A DNA stretch of 6,762 nucleotides from an archaeon. Lineage in GTDB: Archaea > Asgardarchaeota > Heimdallarchaeia > Hodarchaeales > S146-22. Location of the stretch: assembly GCA_024276395.1 (NCBI GenBank), contig JAJRXH010000740.1, positions 1 through 6,762 of the forward strand, read 5' to 3'. Of the stretch, positions 1 through 5,299 are shown in pieces. A program made the translations under genes and the position numbers. Numbering within the stretch: the first letter of the stretch is position 1; each line of letters starts with the position of its first letter. The notes beneath the pieces are model-generated. The model saw only the letters and a program-made list of their open reading frames with translations. It made no database searches and was not told the origin of the DNA.

Positions 1-27
1 CCTCCATGTCAGATGAAGTATTCGTAA

Positions 28-711
28 GTGCCACTTCCTTCTCGCTATCTGATTTATCATTTCCCAGAGATAGAGGAATTTCACGAACGAGGCTATAGAT
101 ATCCTCTCATCCAATACAAGGTGCTCCAAGGAAAGGGACTCATCATAGGACTTGATGAAGGTGCCGAAATCACCGAAGCCATCGCTTCTCAAATCAATGA
201 GGTTATCATCAAGGATAGATACATTGACGTGACTGAAAAGAAATTAATTAGTACAGTAGAAGAAATTGGTCCAATAGATGGTAAATGGCTACAATACACG
301 TTCACTACACCCTGGTTGGCGCTAAACCCTACTAATTACAATTTATATCGGCAATGCCAATCTTGGAAAGAGAAAAAAATTCTACTAAATCGCATTCTCA
401 TTGGGAACATTCTCTCGTTCTCAAAGGGACTAAACATCCGAATTGAAGAAGAATTACAATGTCGAACCTATTTGATTCATACTGGCGTGATTTTTCGAGG
501 AATTCAAATGAGCGGATTCTTCGGAAACTTCCAAATTCCATTCAAACTTCCAGAGAACGTGGGAATAGGAAAAGCTTCATCTAAAGGTTTTGGAACCGTG
601 ACACCCGTAAAGGGACCACAAGATTTTCAAAAAATTCTCAAATCAACCCCCGAGCCATTTAGATCTCTCTATACACAGCATGCTCAAAGCCTCAAAGCTG
701 CATACAAGTAA
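28..711 (+). CDS. cas6: Cas6b-like CRISPR pre-crRNA endoribonuclease, apparently N-terminally shortened
   Basis: Cas6 proteins cut CRISPR precursor RNA within the repeat to release guide RNAs. Seen: an N-terminal block with EEFHERGYRYPLIQYKVLQG at about residues 15-35 followed by IIGLDEGAE. This block is typical of the Cas6b N-terminal RNA-binding ferredoxin-like domain. A TPWLALNPTNYNLY block lies near residues 94-107, and a glycine-rich loop (GIGKASSKGFGTV) at about 179-191 is the Cas6 signature near the C-terminus. H19 is the candidate catalytic-region histidine. Odd: the frame opens with GTG directly after an in-frame TAA (25-27), with no Shine-Dalgarno site. Relatives, as I recall them, carry roughly 20 more residues (the first beta strand) before the helix that starts here. 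Either the 5' end is frameshifted or mutated, or a shortened protein is made. No cas neighbours or CRISPR repeats are visible, so it may serve an array elsewhere. Family assignment is fairly sure; the start is not. Confidence 0.8.
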   Translation: MPLPSRYLIYHFPEIEEFHERGYRYPLIQYKVLQGKGLIIGLDEGAEITEAIASQINEVIIKDRYIDVTEKKLISTVEEIGPIDGKWLQYTFTTPWLALNPTNYNLYRQCQSWKEKKILLNRILIGNILSFSKGLNIRIEEELQCRTYLIHTGVIFRGIQMSGFFGNFQIPFKLPENVGIGKASSKGFGTVTPVKGPQDFQKILKSTPEPFRSLYTQHAQSLKAAYK

Positions 712-751
712 AACCATAAATAAAAAACGATGAACCCATGAATAACAGAAG

Positions 752-759
752 ATATATAA
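752..759 (+). promoter_or_regulatory. Archaeal TATA box upstream of the ubiquitin-like gene
   Basis: The sequence atatataa is preceded by a purine-rich stretch (agaag) that fits a BRE element. Transcription would start about 25 bases downstream, near 780, giving a leader of about 40 bases that contains the Shine-Dalgarno site. This suggests the Ubl gene has its own promoter rather than being read through from cas6. Based on motif only. Confidence 0.5.
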
Positions 760-802
760 ACAAGGAATACTGTTTCATTCTTGGAATATCTCAAATTTAA
801 TT

Positions 803-809
803 GAGGGAG
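803..809 (+). promoter_or_regulatory. Shine-Dalgarno site of the ubiquitin-like gene
   Basis: GAGGGAG lies 11 bases before the ATG at 821. It is complementary to the archaeal 16S rRNA 3' end and supports this start. Confidence 0.5.
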
Positions 810-820
810 CGTCTATTATC

Positions 821-1132
821 ATGAGCCATTATTGGAAAAAAATTAGAGTACAAGTTGAACCACGACAGAAAGAATTCCTCATCGGCGTGCAACAAGATAC
901 CAAGGTTGGTGATGTCCTCAATTCAATTGTCGAAGCCTGTGAAGGCGAAGGAATCAGTCTTTCACAATGGGCGAGGAATAAAGTCGGTACAACTAGCGCT
1001 AATCTTGTTTTCATGAGAAAATCAACAGAACTTGCACTATTACCTCCTGATCTGACCTTCGGAGAATTATACCCCCAATTAGAAGATGATGAAACCTTCG
1101 TGATCGATGCTCAGGGACAAGTTGGATTCTGA
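821..1132 (+). CDS. Ubiquitin-like beta-grasp protein (Ubl), candidate modifier
   Basis: The 103-residue length and predicted element order match a small ubiquitin/YukD-like beta-grasp fold. A first strand (KIRVQVEP, 7-14) is followed by a second (EFLIGV, 18-23) and a helix (VGDVLNSIVEACE, 29-41). Then come a strand (ANLVFMRK, 60-67), a short strand (ELALLP, 70-75), the DLTFGELYPQLEDDETF turn characteristic of Ubl proteins, and a final strand to about 97. The C-terminal tail is QGQVGF: one glycine followed by phenylalanine, not the diglycine of conjugated modifiers. Removal of the terminal Phe would expose a C-terminal Gly. The nearest downstream gene encodes an E2-like protein, which supports a role as a protein modifier. 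A non-conjugated role, as proposed for YukD/EsaB in type VII secretion, is an alternative. The fold assignment is by pattern recognition, not alignment. Confidence 0.65.
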   Translation: MSHYWKKIRVQVEPRQKEFLIGVQQDTKVGDVLNSIVEACEGEGISLSQWARNKVGTTSANLVFMRKSTELALLPPDLTFGELYPQLEDDETFVIDAQGQVGF

Positions 1133-1228
1133 TAAGGGAAGACAGCAGCATTGCCATCAATCGCCTTCGAATGTTCGTGTAGGCATTCCAAAAATATAAC
1201 GAGGAAACGATCTCCTTAGGTTCATTCC

Positions 1229-1253
1229 ATTTTTCTTTACTCTTTACTCATTT
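1229..1253 (+). terminator. Possible T-rich archaeal terminator after the Ubl gene
   Basis: A T-rich run (core atttttcttta) about 100 bases past the Ubl stop resembles archaeal intrinsic terminators, which depend on U-tracts without an obligatory hairpin. A second pyrimidine tract follows at 1285-1313. Which of the two acts, if either, cannot be told from sequence. Confidence 0.3.
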
Positions 1254-1357
1254 CATCAGTAAGATTCAGTTAAAATACCACCACATTTCCTTCTTTCTTA
1301 CATTCTTTCTTCATACAAAATGGCAAGGCATGCGATCATAATTCCAAGAACTGAGAT

Positions 1358-1362
1358 GTGAT
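1358..1362 (+). promoter_or_regulatory. GTGAT ribosome-binding site that favours the ATG at 1367
   Basis: GTGAT sits four bases before the ATG at 1367 and resembles the GGTGAT site of the next gene. The GTG at 1358 could be read as an upstream start, but it is better explained as part of this site. Confidence 0.45.
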
Positions 1363-1366
1363 TCTC

Positions 1367-2047
1367 ATGACATTAATAACAAAATTTCCCCCAAAAATGT
1401 ATAATAAAAGGGTTCGAGGAAGCATAAAAGAGTTTTATAACAAATTACAAGAAATTTTCCAACAAAAAAACTGGAAATGGATAGAACCAAAACCATCGAG
1501 GAATGATCACGAGCAATGGAACCTAGCAACGGAATGGCATCATCCAGATGCGGACATCAAGATCATTTCTTACTTTCCCGATGGAGCAATTAACTCGATT
1601 AAAGTAACATACAAGCGATTACCTGGATTTGTAAGACCTAGATTAAGTAAGAGTGCACTAAGATTCACGCATTCGTTTGAGATCAAACTTCCTAGAAGTT
1701 ATCCGGCAAACTTAAGTGCCATCAAACTCTACAGCTTGGACTACTTATACCACCCGCGGATGTCCTCCTCAAGAGGAATGAAAATGGAGGCCTGCATTCA
1801 CATTCCTGGAGAAATAGACCGCATCCTGATCGAATTCATCTACCAAATTTTGATGAAACCCGATAAAGTTCGTCCACCGTCACAATTTTCTGCTGATTCA
1901 GGGCTACAACCATCCGCAATGAGATGGTATGAGCATAACTTGAAGAGCATTGTCAAATTTTTGGAAGAACAATGGGATTCTACCCATGAAAAAAATGTCA
2001 TCACGTCCACGAAGACGAAAAGGTCCAAGGTGGTCATGCTTGACTAA
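1367..2047 (+). CDS. Divergent E2-like (UBC-fold) ubiquitin-conjugating protein
   Basis: E2 enzymes carry an activated ubiquitin-like protein as a thioester on a cysteine. This 226-residue protein shows the UBC order. It has an N-terminal helix (RVRGSIKEFYNKLQEIFQQ, about 16-34), strands, then FEIKLPRSYPANLSAIKL (about 104-121), matching the E2 'F.l.fp.dYP..pP.v' stretch. HPR at 129-131 sits where canonical E2s have HPN. A cysteine follows at 143 (EACIHIP) in the place of the catalytic Cys, then the helix ILIEFIYQILMKPDKVRPP, equivalent to 'L..iq.LL.dPnp.sP', and a C-terminal helix from about 183. Odd points: Arg replaces the oxyanion Asn, and the His-to-Cys spacing is 14 residues rather than the usual 10. 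The tail is lysine-rich and probably flexible. ATG 1367 is preferred over GTG 1358. The next gene starts 44 bases downstream, so an operon is likely. The fold is fairly convincing; activity is inferred. Confidence 0.65.
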   Translation: MTLITKFPPKMYNKRVRGSIKEFYNKLQEIFQQKNWKWIEPKPSRNDHEQWNLATEWHHPDADIKIISYFPDGAINSIKVTYKRLPGFVRPRLSKSALRFTHSFEIKLPRSYPANLSAIKLYSLDYLYHPRMSSSRGMKMEACIHIPGEIDRILIEFIYQILMKPDKVRPPSQFSADSGLQPSAMRWYEHNLKSIVKFLEEQWDSTHEKNVITSTKTKRSKVVMLD

Positions 2048-2080
2048 CAAGAGATCATTCCGACTCGCATCCTACCAAAT

Positions 2081-2086
2081 GGTGAT
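2081..2086 (+). promoter_or_regulatory. Shine-Dalgarno site GGTGAT of the 2092 gene
   Basis: GGTGAT lies five bases before the ATG at 2092. It closely matches the archaeal anti-Shine-Dalgarno sequence and is the best evidence that the low-complexity frame downstream is translated. Confidence 0.6.
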
Positions 2087-2091
2087 GTTCA

Positions 2092-2457
2092 ATGAGCAAT
2101 CAAGACCTTAAGAAAAAACAAAGCATGAATGACGACAACAATGATGAAGAAAAAGATGCCGAGGAAAACAAAACAGGCGAAGGTAATCCAAAGATGAATC
2201 AAGAAGAAAGGATAACAATGAAAGAAGGAGAAGAACAAGTCAGTGATGATTTGAAAACAACGGATGATAATAGAGACATGAACAATCACGTGGACACGAT
2301 GCAGCGGCACGACAAGAGAAAGACAAAAATAGTCATATTGCAAGAGAAAAATCTAGGGATTCTCGTCGATGAAATCCCACCGAATTTAAGACCAAATATC
2401 CATTATACGGTTCATCATCCAAATAAGAGGACAGAAAATGCACGAGATTCAGACTGA
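2092..2457 (+). CDS. Small hypothetical protein with acidic disordered N-terminus
   Basis: Function not recognised. Residues 1-75 of 121 are almost entirely Asp, Glu, Lys, Asn, Gln and Met with no hydrophobic core, so this part is probably disordered. The last 45 residues are different: KTKIVILQEKNLGILVDEIP (78-97) followed by PNIHYTVHHPNK could form two or three beta strands. It has no signal peptide, membrane segment or cysteines. A strong GGTGAT site precedes the start. The end overlaps the start of the transglutaminase-like gene by 20 bases, which implies translational coupling and matched production of the two proteins. It might be an adaptor or tether for one of its neighbours. Because of its low-complexity composition it could be missed by gene finders or mistaken for noise. 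Confidence 0.6.
   Translation: MSNQDLKKKQSMNDDNNDEEKDAEENKTGEGNPKMNQEERITMKEGEEQVSDDLKTTDDNRDMNNHVDTMQRHDKRKTKIVILQEKNLGILVDEIPPNLRPNIHYTVHHPNKRTENARDSD
2425..2431 (+). promoter_or_regulatory. Shine-Dalgarno site inside the upstream gene (translational coupling)
   Basis: AAGAGGA, with six bases to the ATG at 2438, lies inside the coding region of the small acidic protein. It sets the start of the transglutaminase-like gene and couples the two frames. Confidence 0.5.
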
Positions 2458-3745
2458 AGAAGGTATTTTAAGCCATGAAATCTTGCTAGAACGCATTTCT
2501 ACCAATGAAACGATAAAAATCTCCAACAAAGAAATATATCTTAACATCAATGATGATTTAGATGATCATTGCATTAAAATAACTTTTCTTCCAACAATGC
2601 AAAACATCAATTCAACAAGATTTCTGTTTGTGGTTCATGACCAGTTCTACCGCCATTTTATTAGACAAAAGTTTCCCCAACATGCAAGCGATGCTGGATG
2701 CTTCTTTCAAATCTGCAAGCTTTCCTCTTTTTCCGCGTCAGATAGGATTTTTTTTTCACTCCTTGATTCAAAAAATGGAAAAATCCATTCATTATTAAAT
2801 CTCAAGTTGACAAGTAGCCAACAAGAAAAAAATATCATTCATTGGCAAGTCTCCTTTCGATATTTCGTAGATATTTACTGTAACATTCGAAAACCCGTCA
2901 CAGCAACTGTTTTGATGGGAATGCCGCGCGATGACTGCCCTGGACACTCACAAAAGTCATTTTTGGCGATCCATAACCCTAAACTAGAAAAAGACGCTAA
3001 TGATAACAACTATTTCAGATATGACCACGTGCTACTGCGACCTGGACATAGCGTCCGGCTTGGATATAATTGGAATGCCTCTGTAAATCCCAAAACCATT
3101 GATTTTACCGTGCAAGCTCCCCTTCAAGAATGGCAATCCCATCGAACGGAAGATACACGATGGCTTAGGGAAGAAAAGGGAATCGAAAAGAATCATCCAC
3201 TCGTCCTCGAACTAGTACGGAAAATCACTGCTCAGACAAATCAATTTTGGAACGTGACTAGATTATCATTTCTAAAAATACATAAAATACTGAGTTATCA
3301 AATCATTCCAGAAGAAAAAGGCTGCGCATGGGCACTAACTCATAGAAAAGGAGATTGTACAGAGTTTGCTAGCGTTCTAACGGCAATCCTGCGTAACCTC
3401 AAGATTCCATCGCGATTAGTTAGTGGTTTCTATTACCATCGCACTACCAACCACTGGTCAAGACACGCATGGGTAGAAGTCAAGTCACCACGAAATGATT
3501 GGATCCTTTTAGATCCGTTAAATCACGTGATCGGATATGATCCTAGTTACCTTCCCATCTACGCAGGTAACTGGATATCTAAGGAAAAAGAAGTTGAAAT
3601 CATCATCAAAATTCACTCGAATGAACACGATAAGACAGAAATAATGAAGAAATTGAAAATTACCACGTGGATAGAAGGAAGCATCCAGAGAAAATCAAGG
3701 ACAAAGAAAAAAAACAAAAGTTCCATCGTGTTTCTTGAAGAGTAA
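2438..3745 (+). CDS. Transglutaminase-like (papain-fold) protein with intact Cys-His-Asp triad
   Basis: The C-terminal part carries a transglutaminase-like core. GDCTEFASVLTAILRNLKIP (305-324) holds nucleophile C307, RHAWVEV (342-348) holds H343, and WILLDP (355-360) holds D359. The order and spacing (36 and 16 residues) are normal for the family. Members are mostly cysteine peptidases or amidases, and some crosslink proteins. The approximately 230 residues before it look beta-rich: RYFVDIYCNIRKPVTATVLM near 141-160 and FRYDHVLLRPGHSVRLGYNW near 193-212 resemble the beta-sandwich modules seen before such domains. No signal peptide or membrane segment is evident, so it is probably cytoplasmic. 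The tail (about 418-428) is Lys/Arg-rich. Next to Ubl and E2-like genes, a role in trimming the Ubl or removing it from targets is plausible but inferred; ligation by transamidation is an alternative. Confidence 0.85.
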   Translation: MHEIQTEEGILSHEILLERISTNETIKISNKEIYLNINDDLDDHCIKITFLPTMQNINSTRFLFVVHDQFYRHFIRQKFPQHASDAGCFFQICKLSSFSASDRIFFSLLDSKNGKIHSLLNLKLTSSQQEKNIIHWQVSFRYFVDIYCNIRKPVTATVLMGMPRDDCPGHSQKSFLAIHNPKLEKDANDNNYFRYDHVLLRPGHSVRLGYNWNASVNPKTIDFTVQAPLQEWQSHRTEDTRWLREEKGIEKNHPLVLELVRKITAQTNQFWNVTRLSFLKIHKILSYQIIPEEKGCAWALTHRKGDCTEFASVLTAILRNLKIPSRLVSGFYYHRTTNHWSRHAWVEVKSPRNDWILLDPLNHVIGYDPSYLPIYAGNWISKEKEVEIIIKIHSNEHDKTEIMKKLKITTWIEGSIQRKSRTKKKNKSSIVFLEE

Positions 3746-3752
3746 CAAGAAA
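3731..3752 (+). repeat. Inverted repeat spanning the stop of the transglutaminase-like gene
   Basis: TTTCTTG (3731-3737) pairs perfectly with CAAGAAA (3746-3752) around an eight-base loop that contains the TAA stop. An A-run rather than a T-run follows, so it is not a terminator. A second, weaker six-base inverted repeat (TCTTCT/AGAAGA, 3761-3777) lies just before the next gene's ribosome-binding site. Stems this short could be chance in A/T-rich DNA. Confidence 0.25.
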
Positions 3753-3784
3753 AAAGGATCTCTTCTTGATGAGAAGAAGTAACT

Positions 3785-3790
3785 AGGTGG
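3785..3790 (+). promoter_or_regulatory. Shine-Dalgarno site AGGTGG that fixes the start at 3796
   Basis: AGGTGG ends five bases before the ATG at 3796. The in-frame GTG at 3787 lies inside this site, so it is unlikely to be the start. Confidence 0.6.
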
Positions 3791-3795
3791 AAATC

Positions 3796-5199
3796 ATGGG
3801 CAAGCAACAATTAACTGTCAAGACCTACATCGGTGTTGGCGAAAAAGACTACATTGAGGCAACGTTATCACGAAAAGAGGATGATGACGAAAACATCATC
3901 ACACTTGCTATTGGTACGTGGGAAAAGGATGAATACTACATCTCTCGAAAAATAAGAAAAATCCAAGAAAATCCCAAGAAAATATACAAGAAACGATTTA
4001 GATTACCCAGTTATTCCTTGCTATATGCATTCATGCTCTCACAGCTAGAAGAATTTGCTGGAGTGAATGATTTATCCCAATTAGATGATGTATCTTGGAA
4101 AACGGTTACAGCAGCTAAAAAAAAGGGAAAAGACCCAGAAGTAACGGAAAAAGATCATTTTAGTTTTCCTTCTTCATGGACTGAACCATTTTCTTATGTT
4201 ACAGCTCGAGCACGGCAGGTCCAGCGAAAAGCACTAGAAGATGAAACCTTCATGAAAAACTTGACCATCTTAAATTTCATCCAAGAAGGAGGAAAGAATG
4301 GACGCAGTTTAAATAGCATCAGCAAGTTCTTGAACAAGGATAAAAAAGGAACAAGGGAGATTCTCGACAAGCTCATCAAGAAAAGATACCTTAGACAAGA
4401 TAATCGTGGTTGGTATCACGTGATCCGTGTTCCCCAGTCAATGGACGACTTGCACCTTCTCCACCAAGACCTCTTGTACATTTATATTGATCCATATCTT
4501 CGATTGGCACTGGGAGTGTTATTAGGAGCTCTTTTTGCTGAGATGTACTGGACATGGTGGCCACGAGAGGGAAAGGTGCTGCAAACACAATTCGATGGGA
4601 GAGGAAACATTGTTTCAGAGACGCTCATTGAATCTCCTTATGACGAAATGAATTTCGAAAAAATTGCCCAGGAATTAGCTGAACAAGCCACCAACGTGGC
4701 TTATCTTGTAGACGATGCAAGTAAGGATCCATTTGTATTCATCACTAATGAAAAACTAAGACAAAGTGTCGATGTAGCAGTTGCATCCATCGAATTCCAT
4801 TATGGCGTCATATCCCTCTATTCCGTAATCTCAAGACCCATTTTTGCTGGGGTTAAGTGCACGAAGTGCAGCTTGCATTTCGTGGTCTTCCCTTACCCAG
4901 AAGAAATCACGAAAGTCATCATGGGAGAAGACATGGCCTACACTCACAACGAGCCAGGGGAACCGGCATTCACCGCTGAATCGCTTGACATGGATAACGT
5001 AAAATGTCTCTGCGGAACTACAAAACCTGAACTCGTGCAACGTCCTCTCCATGGTGTGGTACCAGAAAAACTAGAGGCTGCCGTGGAAGAGGCACACCGA
5101 AAGTACGATGATTTTCTCCAGAGTGCTGACTTGGATTTGCTAAAATCAGTCGCTGAATACCACCGACCTTTCTTGAAGATTGCCACGGAAACAACATGA
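3796..5199 (+). CDS. Multidomain protein: winged helix, hydrophobic segment, Cys4 zinc site
   Basis: No known family recognised. From the ATG, 467 residues. The N-terminal region (1-85) looks beta-rich and then helical (LLYAFMLSQLEEF). Residues 154-210 read as a winged helix: a helix (LTILNFIQEG), then SLNSISKFLNKDKKGTREIL and LDKLIKKRYLRQDNRGWYHV, the pattern of a recognition helix plus wing. Residues 234-256 (LRLALGVLLGALFAEMYWTWW) are strongly hydrophobic and could be a membrane anchor or a buried helix. The C-terminal third has C355-x2-C358 and C404-x-C406, a likely zinc ribbon split by about 45 residues. That is too few ligands for a RING. The protein ends in a charged helical region. 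It follows the transglutaminase-like gene by 50 bases in the likely operon. It might recognise targets or DNA or sit at the membrane; a role as an E3-like factor is speculative. Confidence 0.75.
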   Translation: MGKQQLTVKTYIGVGEKDYIEATLSRKEDDDENIITLAIGTWEKDEYYISRKIRKIQENPKKIYKKRFRLPSYSLLYAFMLSQLEEFAGVNDLSQLDDVSWKTVTAAKKKGKDPEVTEKDHFSFPSSWTEPFSYVTARARQVQRKALEDETFMKNLTILNFIQEGGKNGRSLNSISKFLNKDKKGTREILDKLIKKRYLRQDNRGWYHVIRVPQSMDDLHLLHQDLLYIYIDPYLRLALGVLLGALFAEMYWTWWPREGKVLQTQFDGRGNIVSETLIESPYDEMNFEKIAQELAEQATNVAYLVDDASKDPFVFITNEKLRQSVDVAVASIEFHYGVISLYSVISRPIFAGVKCTKCSLHFVVFPYPEEITKVIMGEDMAYTHNEPGEPAFTAESLDMDNVKCLCGTTKPELVQRPLHGVVPEKLEAAVEEAHRKYDDFLQSADLDLLKSVAEYHRPFLKIATETT

Positions 5200-5299
5200 T
5201 CACATCAACTTCACCTCATCAATCCCATCTCACCTTTTTTATTCCCAACGACAGTCAACGTCCTATTGTGGATTCTACCTCCGTCGATGCTCTCATGAA
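5200..5299. other. Convergent intergenic region
   Basis: A 100-base gap lies between two genes that converge on it. No ORF, tRNA or notable repeat is visible. A T-rich stretch serves the plus-strand operon; no clear T-run is seen for the minus-strand gene. Confidence 0.5.
5230..5243 (+). terminator. T6 tract, likely terminator of the plus-strand operon
   Basis: A run of six T (5235-5240) lies about 35 bases past the stop at 5199, with no obvious hairpin before it. This is compatible with U-tract termination in archaea. Confidence 0.4.

Larger units (their letters stand above)
1133..1366 (+). other. Intergenic region with pyrimidine-rich tracts
   Basis: There is no credible ORF or structured RNA in this 234-base gap. 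It holds two pyrimidine/T-rich tracts (about 1229-1253 and 1285-1313) of the kind that end transcription in archaea. Two weak A/T boxes that might be promoters are AAAAATATAA near 1190-1199 and TTAAAATA at 1270-1277. The Ubl may therefore be transcribed at least partly separately from the E2-like gene. Confidence 0.4.

Noticed and set aside
1358..1366. GTG start of the E2-like gene at 1358, and likewise GTG 3787 for the winged-helix gene
   Set aside because: In both cases the GTG falls within the ribosome-binding site of an in-frame ATG nine bases downstream, which is the better start.
2089..2343. Minus-strand 84-residue frame that looks like a very hydrophobic membrane protein
   Set aside because: It is the antisense of the K/E/D/N-rich plus-strand gene, whose codons read backwards give Phe, Leu, Ser and Ile. 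The plus frame has a strong ribosome-binding site and overlaps the next gene in operon style.
3796..5199. RING-type E3 ligase
   Set aside because: Only four cysteines in C-x2-C and C-x-C pairs with about 45 residues between are present. A RING needs eight zinc ligands in a cross-brace order.
4831..5203. Three overlapping minus-strand frames of 61-80 residues
   Set aside because: They lie antisense to the zinc-site region of the winged-helix protein, show no domain pattern, and none has gene-like context.
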